Assembly (NCBI RefSeq): GCF_039645985.1
Contig: NZ_CP147919.1
Span: forward strand, 2,108,001-2,172,000
Origin: Sulfurimonas sp. HSL3-7
GTDB taxonomy: Bacteria; Campylobacterota; Campylobacteria; Campylobacterales; Sulfurimonadaceae
DNA length: 64,000 nucleotides
Reading direction: 5' to 3'
Positions 18,667 through 28,329 of this stretch are shown piece by piece; the first letter of the stretch is position 1, and each line of letters opens with the position of its first letter. The notes beneath the pieces are model-generated. The model was not told the DNA's origin, ran no database searches, and was given only the letters and a program-made list of their open reading frames with translations. The position numbers were made by a program, and so were the translations under genes.

Positions 18667-19683
18667 ATGGAACGCATAGTCGAAATCGAAAAATTTGAGA
18701 CCGAAGAGCTCAGCGAAACCAACCTACGCCCCGATGCCTGGAACGAATATGTCGGTCAGGAACAGATCAAAAAGAACCTCGGCGTCTTTATCGAGGCGAG
18801 CAAAAAACGCGGCGAGGCGCTCGACCATGTCCTCTTCTACGGCCCCCCGGGGCTGGGCAAGACCACCCTCGCACTGATCATCGCCAATGAGATGGGCTCA
18901 AGCATCAAAGTCACCGCCGCGCCGATGATCGAAAAGAGCGGCGACCTGGCCGCGATCATGACCAATCTCGACGAAGGGGATATCCTCTTCATCGACGAGA
19001 TCCACCGACTCTCGCCTGCGGTCGAAGAGATCCTCTACTCGGCGATGGAGGATTTTCGCCTGGACATCATCATCGGCAGCGGACCGGCGGCGCAGACGGT
19101 CAAGATCGACCTTCCCCGCTTTACCCTGATCGGCGCGACCACCCGTGCGGGGATGCTTTCCAACCCGCTCCGCGACCGTTTCGGCATGAGTTTCCGCATG
19201 AACTTCTACGGCCCCCAAGAGCTTGCACTTATCGTGCAGCAGGCCTCCGAGAAGCTGAGCAAAGAGATCGTTCATGAAGCTGCTCTCGAGATCGCCAAAC
19301 GCTCCCGGGGAACACCGCGTATCGCGCTCAGACTGCTGCGACGCGTTCGCGACTTCTCGGATGTGGCCAATGAGGAGCAGATCCTGCTTGAAAGGACCCG
19401 ATTCGCCCTGGAGCAGCTCGGCATCAATACCTACGGTTTTGACGAGATGGACATCCGTCTTCTGGAGTACCTGATGCAGGCCAAAGGGCGCCCGATGGGG
19501 CTGAGCACCATTGCCGCGGCGCTGAGCGAAGACGAGGGCACCGTCGAAGACGTACTCGAACCTTATCTGCTGGCCAACGGCTACCTCGAGAGGACAGCCC
19601 GGGGGCGTGTCGCCACACAGAAGAGCTACGAAGTGCTGAAGTTCAAGGCACCCACTCAGAAACACTCTCTCTTTGAAGAATAG
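18667..19683 (+). CDS. ruvB: Holliday junction branch migration helicase RuvB
   Basis: AAA+ motor that drives branch migration of Holliday junctions with RuvA. The 338-residue product shows [19 protein letters not shown], Walker [12 protein letters not shown], Walker [12 protein letters not shown], sensor 1 [20 protein letters not shown] and the arginine-finger region. The C-terminal winged helix contains [16 protein letters not shown] site precedes the ATG. It probably shares a transcript with panB upstream and the AI-2E-type permease 9 bp downstream. Confidence 0.97.
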   Translation: MERIVEIEKFETEELSETNLRPDAWNEYVGQEQIKKNLGVFIEASKKRGEALDHVLFYGPPGLGKTTLALIIANEMGSSIKVTAAPMIEKSGDLAAIMTNLDEGDILFIDEIHRLSPAVEEILYSAMEDFRLDIIIGSGPAAQTVKIDLPRFTLIGATTRAGMLSNPLRDRFGMSFRMNFYGPQELALIVQQASEKLSKEIVHEAALEIAKRSRGTPRIALRLLRRVRDFSDVANEEQILLERTRFALEQLGINTYGFDEMDIRLLEYLMQAKGRPMGLSTIAAALSEDEGTVEDVLEPYLLANGYLERTARGRVATQKSYEVLKFKAPTQKHSLFEE

Positions 19684-19692
19684 AGAGAGACG

Positions 19693-20730
19693 ATGAAACC
19701 GCAATACATCATCATCACCCTCTTGGGCTTCTCTCTCTACTGGATGTTCCTGCTTTATCAGCCTTTTCTGCTGAGCATCATGATCGCGGCCCTTCTGGCT
19801 GTCTCCACCGCCTCCGTGCAGCGTCGCCTTGAGCAGCAGACCGGCTCGGTGCTTTTAGCCTCGCTGATCTCCACCATCACCCTGGCTATTCTCTTTTTTG
19901 CTCCTCTGGGCTACTTTTTGACCACCTTCACCCTCTATCTGGGCAATACGGACATCACAGCCCTGGAGCAGATCTACTTTGAGATCAGTGACTGGGCCGG
20001 GCATATGCCCTCCTATCTGGCCTTTTTACAGCCCTTTATTGACGACGCCCTCAGCGAGATCGAGATCAACAAGCTCGCAAAACACACTCTGGGCATGGCG
20101 GGCACCATCGGCAGCTACAGTGCGGGTTTTCTTAAAAATGCGCTGCTGATCATCATCTTCTACTTCTTTTCGCATTTTTACGGCAAGACGATCTTCGCCT
20201 ATTTCAGACGCGTCATCCAGCTTCCCCAGCAGGATGCGACACTGCTCAGCTTCGAGCTTTCGTCGGTCATGAGCGTGGTCTTCTACTCCATTTTGACCAC
20301 CGCTGTCTTTGAAGGGGCACTCTTCGGTGTGGCTGTCGGTTTCATGGGGTATAACGGCCTTCTCTTCGGGATCATGTACGGTTTTGCATCGCTGATGCCC
20401 GTTGTCGGCGGCGCGCTGATGTGGGTCCCTTTTATGGTCTATGAACTCAGCCACGGCAATACCGGCAGTGCCCTCTTCATCGTCCTCTACTCCATTATTG
20501 TCATCTCGATCATTGCCGACACCCTCATCAAACCCGTCATCATCAAAGAGATCAACCTGCGCATCGTCAAGACCGACGCCAAGATGAACGAACTGCTGAT
20601 CTTCTTCTCTATCATCGCCGGTCTCGGCGCTTTCGGTTTCTGGGGGATGATCCTCGGCCCAGCCATTACCGCCTTTTTCCTCTCGCTGCTCAAGCTGATT
20701 GAGCTTCGACAGAAAGTGGAGAGCGCGTAA
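19693..20730 (+). CDS. AI-2E family transporter (PerM/YdiK-like)
   Basis: The 345-residue membrane protein has about seven to eight helices: a pair at the N-terminus (LLGFSLYWMFLLYQPFLLSIMIAALLAV), a long soluble segment, and a C-terminal cluster. The C-terminal cluster includes the family signature GVAVGFMGYNGLLFGIMYGF, then ASLMPVVGGALMWVP, and ends LGAFGFWGMILGPAITAFF. Family members have been linked to AI-2 export or to Na+/H+ exchange; the substrate here is unknown. It follows ruvB by 9 bp with AGAGAG before the ATG. Confidence 0.9.
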   Translation: MKPQYIIITLLGFSLYWMFLLYQPFLLSIMIAALLAVSTASVQRRLEQQTGSVLLASLISTITLAILFFAPLGYFLTTFTLYLGNTDITALEQIYFEISDWAGHMPSYLAFLQPFIDDALSEIEINKLAKHTLGMAGTIGSYSAGFLKNALLIIIFYFFSHFYGKTIFAYFRRVIQLPQQDATLLSFELSSVMSVVFYSILTTAVFEGALFGVAVGFMGYNGLLFGIMYGFASLMPVVGGALMWVPFMVYELSHGNTGSALFIVLYSIIVISIIADTLIKPVIIKEINLRIVKTDAKMNELLIFFSIIAGLGAFGFWGMILGPAITAFFLSLLKLIELRQKVESA

Positions 20731-21070
20731 GTGGAAAGGGTTTGCCTTCAGTCTGAGCATATTTTAAAAATAATCCTCATAATCTGTTGATAAGAGCCAA
20801 CAGCAAAATGCATGGAAAGCACTTAAAGAATTAAAATTCTATGCAGGACAGAACTAAATTCTGTATCGTGAAATGCTTTATCGTACAAATATAAAGAGAG
20901 AAAAAGATAAAGAGAGAATCATCAAATTACACGAATGAGTGTCATGTGTTAGTCTGTTGATGAAAAAGAAAAAAGATCGTAACACGTAGCACGATGAAAG
21001 CGTACTGCTTTTACAGCAAGTGAATAGGATCGTATTTGACCTGTCTGCCCGAAGCCGGGCTGTGGGAGCG
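20731..21070. other. AT-rich gap without a gene
   Basis: This 340-bp stretch between the AI-2E permease and a converging small gene contains ACTAAATTCTGTATCGTG near 20850 (closely matching a word at about 13705) and GTAACACGTAGCACG near 20980. It also has an A/G-rich run at about 20890-20920. I see no open frame with a ribosome-binding site and no clear terminator. Confidence 0.4.
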
Positions 21071-21358
21071 TTACTGCCCGCCCCCTATGTCGGCACCGAG
21101 ATCCATCGTGTGCGGCAGTTCGTGCGGAAGGCCCTCGTTCACTCTGCGCGCAAGGTTCAGCGCATTGATCAGATCGTCGAGGTTTTCGTAGGGGATATGC
21201 ACTTTCCACTCCTGATCCTCTCCACTGACCGAAATACCTACACTCACGACCGGACTGCTATGCTCCCCATAAGGCCTTTCAATATGGACGACACTGATCT
21301 TGCCATCCGTTGTATGCGCCAAATCCAAGGTTGTTATATCGACAATTTTTTTAGACAT
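21071..21358 (-). CDS. Small conserved-looking cytoplasmic protein, function unknown
   Basis: The 95-residue product begins MSKKIVDITTLDLAHTTDGK and contains IERPYGEHSSPVVSVGISVSG, then WKVHIPYENLDDLINALNLA, and ends in LGADIGGGQ. A strong GAAGGAG site precedes the ATG by 7 bases. No signal peptide or membrane helix is seen; the pattern suggests a small alpha/beta protein. It stands alone between repeat-rich gaps and is transcribed toward the AI-2E permease. I do not recognise the family. Confidence 0.75.
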   Translation of the reverse strand: MSKKIVDITTLDLAHTTDGKISVVHIERPYGEHSSPVVSVGISVSGEDQEWKVHIPYENLDDLINALNLARRVNEGLPHELPHTMDLGADIGGGQ

Positions 21359-21483
21359 GAGAGACTCCTTCTCTGAATATGTTCTGCTTATTTCTATTGT
21401 AGCATACTTTTTTGCTAATGCAACCCGTACAGAACATCAGATTTTTTACACAATTCAAAATGTCAAAGAAGTTGATGTTGTGA

Positions 21484-21656
21484 TGCGTCCGTAGATTAAT
21501 TCCGGCAGAAGTGACGGAATGCCATGTGTTGACAGTTAAAAGTCCGGGTAGTGACTTTTGGCCGGAGGGTATAGCGTTTCTTTCTTTTCGTTAGGTTTCT
21601 TTCTTGAGCTAGCAAGAAAGAAATGTAACATCACTACTATCAAAACTCATTCAAAA
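21484..21656. repeat. Structured intergenic repeat, copy 1
   Basis: This copy starts TGCGTCCGTAGATTAATTCC, holds the hairpin TTCCGGCAGAAGTGACGGAA, the block GTGACTTTTGGCCGGAGGGT, then a second hairpin, CTTTCTTG-AGCT-AGCAAGAAAG. It ends ACTACTATCAAAACTCATTC. It matches 22023-22193 in the same order with small differences. It lies in the 870-bp gap between the 95-aa gene and lgt. The spacer 21657-22022 carries a partial inverted version (about 21710-21760, containing TCTCGCCAAAAACGAAACCA) and no gene. Confidence 0.6.
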
Positions 21657-22022
21657 AAAGAGAGTCACTTGAGAAGTGTTCGAACGTATGACTTTTGTAT
21701 CATACACTCTTTCCTTTTTGTCTCGCCAAAAACGAAACCAAAAAGCGCTCGTGACGGCTTCGAGCCCAGTAGCTACTGGGTACCAAACTTCCAATCAATT
21801 TGACACTAAAAACGGCAAACTCGCTTACGCTCAAACAAGCCGTTTTCTTAACGCATCAAATTGATTTCCAGTTTGCTCTGCAGATGCCACGAAAAGAGCC
21901 AAGCGGTGACGCATCTATTGGAATCTAAAAGCTGATGCTTTTCACAATACAGCTTCGTTTTCTTGTGCGGAGTGATGGGCTGTCATTCAATTTCACATTA
22001 TCAACGAAGTTTGTGTTTCTTT

Positions 22023-22193
22023 TGCGTCAGAAGATTAATTCCGGCAGCAGTGCCGGAATGCCACTGGGAGAAAGATGAAAGTCTTAAAAGTGACTTTTGG
22101 CCGGAGGGTATTATCCTTTTCTTTTTTGGTTACTTTTTCTTTTGGATAAGCAAAAGAAAAAAGTGACACCTCTACTATCAAAAATCATTCAAA
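22023..22193. repeat. Structured intergenic repeat, copy 2
   Basis: Second copy of the element at 21484-21656. The first hairpin is here a perfect palindrome, TTCCGGCA-GCAG-TGCCGGAA. The central block GTGACTTTTGGCCGGAGGGT is identical. The second hairpin has changed on both arms (TTTCTTTTGGATAAGCAAAAGAAA), so pairing is kept. It ends CTACTATCAAAAATCATTCA. Conserved folding with changed arms suggests the structure matters. Confidence 0.6.
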
Positions 22194-22231
22194 CAAAAAA
22201 TATATAAACAGCAAAGAAAAAACGCTCCAGG

Positions 22232-23059
22232 CTACCTCTTTTTCGCGAGTCTCCCGTTGAAATAGAACCACAGAACCATCGCCGTCACCATCATTCCGAA
22301 ACTCAGCAGCTGCCCCATCGTCAGCCATTCACCGAAGAGAAAGCCCAGCTGTACGTCGGGCTGACGCCAGAACTCTGCAGTGAAACGCATCAGCCCGTAC
22401 GCAAACCCGTAAAGCAGAATAAGCTCACCGTTGAAACGTTTATGGCTGCGGTATAGGTAGATGACCAGAAAGACCACCAATCCCTCGAGGATCGCCTCGT
22501 AGATCTGTGACGGGTGGCGCAGTACGCCGTCGACGTAGATGCCCCACGGCAGATCGGTCGTACGGCCGATGAGCTCTTTGTTGAGGAAGTTGCCGATGCG
22601 CCCGAACATATAGCCGACAGGAACGGCCAGCGCCACGACATCCATGATGATGCCGAAAGAGACCTCCGGATGGCGCCTGTGATAGTAGAGCGAGCCCAGG
22701 AACCAGCCGATGATCGCACCGTGGTAGCTCATGCCCCGGATCCCGACAAACTCCCCCTCTTTCGAGAAGGGGTTGAACATCTGCCACGGATGGCTCAGGT
22801 AATAGCTGGTATTCGGGTCATAAAAGAGGATGTAGCCCAGACGCGCCCCCAGAATGATTCCGATCTCGATATAGATGAAGTAGTCATCAAGCTGGCTCTG
22901 TTCGATGGCAAGCCTATCGCGCCTGACCATGCGTTTGGCGATATAGAGTGCGCTGACCAGGGCCAGGACATACATCATCCCGTACCAATGGACCGGGAAG
23001 GAGAAGAGTGTAAAGGCAACAGGGTTGAATTGTTCGTAGATATTGTTCCAGTATTCCAT
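22232..23059 (-). CDS. lgt: Prolipoprotein diacylglyceryl transferase
   Basis: Transfers diacylglycerol from phosphatidylglycerol to the lipobox cysteine of prolipoproteins in the inner membrane. The 275-residue product has seven likely membrane helices, the HWYG motif near the N-terminus, GARLGYILFYDP, GMSYHGAIIG, and the Lgt signature GRIGNFLNKELIGR with the essential Arg. GGAACGACA precedes the ATG. Its products would act on the lipoproteins in this window, including those at 41509-43749, 48820-50085 and 54531-55019. Confidence 0.95.
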   Translation of the reverse strand: MEYWNNIYEQFNPVAFTLFSFPVHWYGMMYVLALVSALYIAKRMVRRDRLAIEQSQLDDYFIYIEIGIILGARLGYILFYDPNTSYYLSHPWQMFNPFSKEGEFVGIRGMSYHGAIIGWFLGSLYYHRRHPEVSFGIIMDVVALAVPVGYMFGRIGNFLNKELIGRTTDLPWGIYVDGVLRHPSQIYEAILEGLVVFLVIYLYRSHKRFNGELILLYGFAYGLMRFTAEFWRQPDVQLGFLFGEWLTMGQLLSFGMMVTAMVLWFYFNGRLAKKR

Positions 23060-23150
23060 TGTCGTTCCGTTTATGGTGTGGCAAAGTATATCGAAAAACC
23101 CTATGAGCGAAGTTACAGAGCTGTTCTTTCCTGCACCCTGCCCTTCGCTG

Positions 23151-24401
23151 CTATCTCAGCAGCGCCAGCGAGACCAGCAACACGCCGACCGTCAACAGGT
23201 AGAAAGGAAGTATCACAAACCCCAACCTTCTACCACCCAGCACAAAAACGATGCCCATCTTGACCGTCGCATTGACCGATGTCGCTATGACGATACCGTT
23301 CATCGCCGCTTGCTGCGTGATCTTCACTGTCGCCAGCTGCGACAGTGAAAGGGTGATGGCGTCGACGTCGGTCAGGCCGGAAAGAAAGGAGATGATATAG
23401 ACCCCGGAATCGCCGAACCACTCCTGCAGGATACCGATTGATCCGAAGATGATACCGAAGAGAAGCCCCAGTTTCAGTGCTTCGGAAAGCTCCAGCGGGT
23501 TGGCCTTCAGCGCACTGTCGCCGACCTTGTGCACCGGCTCCTGCCGGTTGTAAAGATACCCCACAAAAGCGAACCCTATGATCGCAGCGAGGAGATAGGG
23601 CAGTGCGAGCATTCGGGCAAGTGAAGGGTTGAAGATGGCCGCTTCGGCAAGCACTCGCACATACATGATGGTCGAAGCGACAGCAATACCGCCTGCAAAG
23701 TTCTTCAACCTGGACTGCCGCAGGATGTAGAGTTTGGAGAGCGTTATCGAGACCGCCGTCGAAGAGATGAGACCGCCGAATATGCCGGTGAGGTAGATCC
23801 CCTTTTTATTGCCGAGTATCTTGATGGCAATGTAGCCGACAAACGAAATCCCCGCGATCAGCACCACCATCAGCCACGTCTTATAGGGGTTGAAGACCCC
23901 GAACGGTCCGATCATCTCATCGGGCAGCAGCGGCAAGACAACGAAGGTCATCACGAGAAAAAGGGTAGCTGACGTAATGTCGGGCTGCGTTATCTGCTTC
24001 TCTACTTTGGCCAGGGCCCCTTTCAGTTCAAGCAGAAACAGCATGACAACCGCAATGAGAACGGCATAGCTCTCTAATGAAAAGTAGATCATCATCCCCA
24101 GCACATAGGTCACAAAAGAGGCGATCTCAGTCGTCGCGCCGTGATAGTCGGTCTTCATGGTCTTGTAGACATAGGCTATTATCACCAGCAGACCGAACAA
24201 AAAGAGCGAAACATGAAGAAAGAAAGGGACCGATGCCTGCATCCAGGCACTGATGTAGCCAAAAAGCGCGATCAGGGTGAATGTCCTTGCCCCCGCAAAA
24301 CCGCTGCGTCCCTCGCGATGATAGTACATCTCCCGCTGCAGCCCTATCATCAACCCGACGAAAAGGGCGATCCCCAGCTGTTTTATAATTGTTATTTCCA
24401 T
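23151..24401 (-). CDS. MgtC/SapB-DUF4010 family membrane protein
   Basis: The product of about 416 residues contains an N-terminal MgtC-like segment (LGIALFVGLMIGLQREMYYH with the family Arg-Glu) and a C-terminal DUF4010 region (GLTDVDAITLSLSQLA). About a dozen hydrophobic helices are visible. The function is not established; MgtC-like proteins are linked to survival at low magnesium. I place the start at ATG 24401; a GTG at 24410 lies inside the stop region of the upstream P-type ATPase gene. The overlap and context suggest an ion-homeostasis operon with the next two genes. Confidence 0.85.
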   Translation of the reverse strand: MEITIIKQLGIALFVGLMIGLQREMYYHREGRSGFAGARTFTLIALFGYISAWMQASVPFFLHVSLFLFGLLVIIAYVYKTMKTDYHGATTEIASFVTYVLGMMIYFSLESYAVLIAVVMLFLLELKGALAKVEKQITQPDITSATLFLVMTFVVLPLLPDEMIGPFGVFNPYKTWLMVVLIAGISFVGYIAIKILGNKKGIYLTGIFGGLISSTAVSITLSKLYILRQSRLKNFAGGIAVASTIMYVRVLAEAAIFNPSLARMLALPYLLAAIIGFAFVGYLYNRQEPVHKVGDSALKANPLELSEALKLGLLFGIIFGSIGILQEWFGDSGVYIISFLSGLTDVDAITLSLSQLATVKITQQAAMNGIVIATSVNATVKMGIVFVLGGRRLGFVILPFYLLTVGVLLVSLALLR

Positions 24402-27061
24402 CGTACCCACTTGTAGATCTCAGTTATGATAAATATCGGCAGTGCCACTAACACTATAATACCCCAATCTTCCCATCCCATCGCAGTCGTATGGAGCGCC
24501 TCCTGCAAAAACGGCAGATAAACGGCGCCGGCCTGCAGCGCCACCGTCAGGGCGATCGCCCCCAACAGCCACTTGTTGGAGAAGAAACCTATCGCATTGA
24601 TCGGTTCGCGCAGGGAGCGGAAGTTCAGCACGATCATCTTTTCAAGAATGATGATCCCGGTAAACGCAACGGTCTGTGCAAGCAGAAGGCCATTTTCGGG
24701 CGCCTGCGACAGGTAGTGGTGAAAAAGCCAGAGCGTCGCCAGGCCGACATAGCCTCCTAGTAGTGCGATCATTATAATACCATAGCGGTCAAGGATCGGC
24801 TCACGCACCTCTCTCGGCGGCCGCTTCATGATCCCCTTCTCGGCCGGTTCAACGCCGAGGGCGACCGCGGTCATACCATCGGTGACCAGGTTCATCCAGA
24901 GGATCTGCACCGGGATCAGGATCAGCGGTCCGCCCAGCAGGATGTTGACGAAAATGGCGATTACCTCCCCGCTGTTGGACGCCAGAAGGTACTGGACGAA
25001 CTTCTGTATATTGTCATATTCGCGCCGCCCCTCTTTGACGGCGTTGACGATGGAGGCGAAGTTGTCATCGGTCAGAACGATGTCGGAAGCGCTCTTGGCG
25101 ACATCGGTCCCCTTTTTGCCCATCGCGATGCCGACATCGGCCTCTTTGAGTGCCGGTGCGTCATTGACCCCGTCGCCGGTCATGGCGACCACTTCTCCTC
25201 TGCTTTTGAGTATCTTCACGATCCGCAGCTTCTCTTCCGGACGCGTCCGCGCGAAAAGAACCCTCTCTTTGAGGAGCTCGGCAAGGGCGTCGTCTTCTAT
25301 CTCGGCAAGTTCACCGGAGGTGACAGCCCGCTCTGCTTTCAGGCCGATGGCATCCGCAATGGAGAGTGCCGTGTCGGGGCTGTCACCGGTGATCATGATC
25401 ACCTTGAGGCCCGCCTCGTCCGCCGTCCTGATCGCTTCGGGGACCGCCTCATGCGGCGGATCGATGATGCCAACAATGCCGAGAAGGATAAGATCGTTCT
25501 CCACACTCTCTTCAGAGAGACTGCTCTCATCGCTGAGTTCCCTGAAAGCGACAGCAAGCGTTCGCAGCCCTTTGGACGCCATCATTGTATATGCCGTTTC
25601 GACCTCTTCTTTCTGCGTCTCATCGAGCGCAACCGCACGCCCCTCTTTAAAGAGGCGGCTGCTTCTCTCGAGAATCACCTCCGGTGCCCCTTTGACATAG
25701 GCCGTCAATACCCCTTTCTCATGCACGATGACACTCATCCGTTTGCGCGCAGAGCTGAAAGACAATTCACTGACCGTCTTCTCTTCCTCTTCGTTATAAA
25801 GCCTCGCCTTGTAAGCCGCAACGACTAGGGCGGCTTCGGTCGGCTCCCCTATCGCCTCCCAGCCGCCATTGCTTTTCTGGACCTTGGCATGGTTGCAGAC
25901 CAGGGCACTTTTCAGCAGCAGCATCAGTCCGGCACGGCTTCGGTAGTCGATCTTCTCGCCCTCTGCCTCGAAATGGCCGGCGGGGTCGTAACCGCTGCCG
26001 GTGACCCCCACCTCTCCCTCAGCAAGCCAGATCTTCTTCACCGTCATCTGGTTTTGCGTCAGTGTCCCGGTCTTGTCCGTACAGATCGTGGTGGCGGCAC
26101 CCAGCGTTTCGGCCGCCTGAAGGCGTCTGAGCAGCGCCTTCTGCCCGGCCATCGCCTTGATCCCCAGAGCCAGAGTGATGGTCACGACAGCAGGAAGTCC
26201 CTCCGGTACCACAGCGACCGCCAGGGCGACGCCGGTGAGGAACATCTCGAGAAGATCTTTGCCCAGCAGCCACCCGAACAGGGCGACAAGTACGGAGATT
26301 GCAACAGAGTAGATGCCCAGTTTTCTGCCCAGAACGGCCAGCTTCTTCTGCAGCGGCGTCGGCGCTTCTTTGACACGCTGCGTCATACCTGCAATCTTAC
26401 CGAACTGGGTCGCCATCCCTGTCTCGACAACCAGACCGCTCCCCCGTCCGTTGACGACAGCCGTTCCCATCCATGCCATGTTCGACTGTTCCGAGAGCGG
26501 CTTCTCTTCGCTGAGAAGGTCACTGTTTTTGGCGACCGATGACGACTCCCCCGTCAAAGCGGACTCGTCGGCTTTCAGGTTAACACTCTGCAGCAGCCTC
26601 AGATCGGCAGGGACCTTGTCACCGATCTCCAGCAGAACAATATCGCCGCGTACAAGCAATTTCGCATCGATGATCTGTTCTTTGCCGTCACGAAGCACCT
26701 TCGCTGTCGGGTGGAGCATCTGGCGCAAAGCTTCGATAGCATTTTCCGCTTTGAACTCCTGCACAAACCCGAGTACCCCGTTCAAGACGATGATGACCAG
26801 GATGGTGACCGCATCGCCGACCTCACCGATGGCCAGGGAGATGGCCGCCGCCGCAAAGAGGATAAGGATGAGCACATCGGTGAACTGGCGGAGGAAGACC
26901 CTGTACCAGGGGGCTCTGTCAATACGGACAAGTTCGTTCGCCCCCTCCTCTCTCGCCCTTTTTCGGGCCTCCTCCTCGCTCAGCCCGCTCTTCGCATCAC
27001 TGTTGAAAGCCTTGATAACCTCGTCCGGCGCTTTGCTCTGCCATAGCGAGTTACTCTGCAC
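24392..27061 (-). CDS. Cation-translocating P-type ATPase (P2A, calcium-pump-like)
   Basis: The 889-residue pump has an N-terminal cation ATPase domain, an A domain with TGES, and M4 VPEGLPAVVTITLALG, which has the PEGLP of calcium and PMR1-type pumps. It also has the phosphorylation site DKTGTLTQNQ, the KGAPE nucleotide-binding motif, TGDGVNDAPALK, and the M6 sequence NLVTDGMTAVALG. Together these favour Ca2+ (possibly Mn2+) export from the cytoplasm over Na+ or heavy metals. It overlaps the downstream DUF4010 gene and the upstream antiporter gene by about 10 bp each, so the three are probably cotranscribed. Confidence 0.93.
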   Translation of the reverse strand: MQSNSLWQSKAPDEVIKAFNSDAKSGLSEEEARKRAREEGANELVRIDRAPWYRVFLRQFTDVLILILFAAAAISLAIGEVGDAVTILVIIVLNGVLGFVQEFKAENAIEALRQMLHPTAKVLRDGKEQIIDAKLLVRGDIVLLEIGDKVPADLRLLQSVNLKADESALTGESSSVAKNSDLLSEEKPLSEQSNMAWMGTAVVNGRGSGLVVETGMATQFGKIAGMTQRVKEAPTPLQKKLAVLGRKLGIYSVAISVLVALFGWLLGKDLLEMFLTGVALAVAVVPEGLPAVVTITLALGIKAMAGQKALLRRLQAAETLGAATTICTDKTGTLTQNQMTVKKIWLAEGEVGVTGSGYDPAGHFEAEGEKIDYRSRAGLMLLLKSALVCNHAKVQKSNGGWEAIGEPTEAALVVAAYKARLYNEEEEKTVSELSFSSARKRMSVIVHEKGVLTAYVKGAPEVILERSSRLFKEGRAVALDETQKEEVETAYTMMASKGLRTLAVAFRELSDESSLSEESVENDLILLGIVGIIDPPHEAVPEAIRTADEAGLKVIMITGDSPDTALSIADAIGLKAERAVTSGELAEIEDDALAELLKERVLFARTRPEEKLRIVKILKSRGEVVAMTGDGVNDAPALKEADVGIAMGKKGTDVAKSASDIVLTDDNFASIVNAVKEGRREYDNIQKFVQYLLASNSGEVIAIFVNILLGGPLILIPVQILWMNLVTDGMTAVALGVEPAEKGIMKRPPREVREPILDRYGIIMIALLGGYVGLATLWLFHHYLSQAPENGLLLAQTVAFTGIIILEKMIVLNFRSLREPINAIGFFSNKWLLGAIALTVALQAGAVYLPFLQEALHTTAMGWEDWGIIVLVALPIFIITEIYKWVRWK

Positions 27062-28262
27062 GGCAGACCTCCCTGCCCCAAAAACGTATCAGTAGAGAAA
27101 AGAGCAGCGGCACGGTAATCGCGGTAAAAGAGGAGGCGGCGACCAGCGCCGTAAAAAGTTTCTGATCGATGATCGCGGCACTGTAAAGCAGCTGGGCGAC
27201 GATGATCTCCGTCGTCAGCCTCGCATCCAGTCCGACCCCGACGACCACCGCTTCTTTCAGCGCCATCTTCTTCATCGGTACCATCAGCAGTACCCCAAGC
27301 AGTTTGCCCACTGTACCGGCGAGGTAGAGCACTATGGCCAGAAGCGGCTCCTGCAGAAAGCCCTCCATATCGGCATTGAAACCGACCCAGAAAAAGAAGA
27401 GAACGCCGAAAAAGCCGTAGCTCAGGGTCTGCGTCGTTTTGGTAAGCAGCTCCCCTTTCTGCTCCTCATGTTCAAACAGGGGGCGCATGATGACCCCTGC
27501 CGTAATGGCCCCGACGACCATCCCCAGTTCGACATACTCGCCGAAACCGCCGAAACCGAAAAGGATCACCAGCGACAGGAGCATCAGCCCACTCAGGTTC
27601 TCCGGCTCCCACTTCTCCATCATCTGCGGTATCCAGCGGTAAAATGCCCAGGAGATCAACATGAAGACAAAGATGCCGGCCAGAAGGCCGATCACGCCGC
27701 CATGGCTCTGACCGCTCTTTACCCCTATCCAGACGGAGACGATGCCGACCAGCACGACTTCGATAATGTCATCGAGCACCCCCGCGCCGATAATATAGGT
27801 ACCGACGCGTGTCTTGATCATTTTGAACTCATCGAGAATCGGCACGATCACCGCTTCGGCCGTCGGCATACGTGTCATCCCGATGACAAGGGCGATCGCC
27901 CAGCCGTAGCCGTAGAGCAGCATAGCTGCGGCACCGAAGAGGAAGGGGAAAATGGTGTTTAAAACAGTGAGCCATATGATGTCGGAACTTGACTTTTTCA
28001 TCTCCCCCAGCTCGATCTGCAGCCCGATATAGAAGAGCAGGAAAAGGACACCGAGATCGGCAAGGAAGCTAAAGGTGCTTTCAAACGCTGCAATAGAGTG
28101 GACAAAGGCGGAAAACGGTGTATAACTCAGCGCCATACCGACAAACAATGCCGCCAGAATACTGGGAATCCGAAATCTGGCGAGAAGATAGCCGAAGGTG
28201 TAGGTCAGAACAAAGATAAAGGATAAGGAGAGAAGCAGTTCACCCAGTTCGACTTCATTCAT
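27051..28262 (-). CDS. Cation:proton antiporter (CPA2/Kef type)
   Basis: The 403-residue product (ATG at 28262, preceded by GGAGA) has about twelve membrane helices with the CPA2 pattern FRIPSILAALFVGMALS, LADLGVLFLLFYIGLQIELGEM, TRMPTAEAVIVPIL, GAGVLDDIIEVVLVGI (paired acidic residues of the exchanger core) and GLDARLTTEIIVAQ. There is no TrkA/RCK domain. It would exchange K+ or Na+ for H+; the ion cannot be read from sequence. It overlaps the P-type ATPase gene downstream. An ATG 13 codons upstream is less likely. Confidence 0.9.
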   Translation of the reverse strand: MNEVELGELLLSLSFIFVLTYTFGYLLARFRIPSILAALFVGMALSYTPFSAFVHSIAAFESTFSFLADLGVLFLLFYIGLQIELGEMKKSSSDIIWLTVLNTIFPFLFGAAAMLLYGYGWAIALVIGMTRMPTAEAVIVPILDEFKMIKTRVGTYIIGAGVLDDIIEVVLVGIVSVWIGVKSGQSHGGVIGLLAGIFVFMLISWAFYRWIPQMMEKWEPENLSGLMLLSLVILFGFGGFGEYVELGMVVGAITAGVIMRPLFEHEEQKGELLTKTTQTLSYGFFGVLFFFWVGFNADMEGFLQEPLLAIVLYLAGTVGKLLGVLLMVPMKKMALKEAVVVGVGLDARLTTEIIVAQLLYSAAIIDQKLFTALVAASSFTAITVPLLFSLLIRFWGREVCRAE

Positions 28263-28329
28263 CACCGCATCTCCGTGGGGAAAAAGCCGCGAAAGAGCCA
28301 AACCGCTGTATCAAAAGCATCTTCTCTCC

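Noticed and set aside
21657-22022. Coding frames in the repeat spacer
   Set aside because: The frames arise from repeat and hairpin sequence, lack ribosome-binding sites and show no protein-like pattern.
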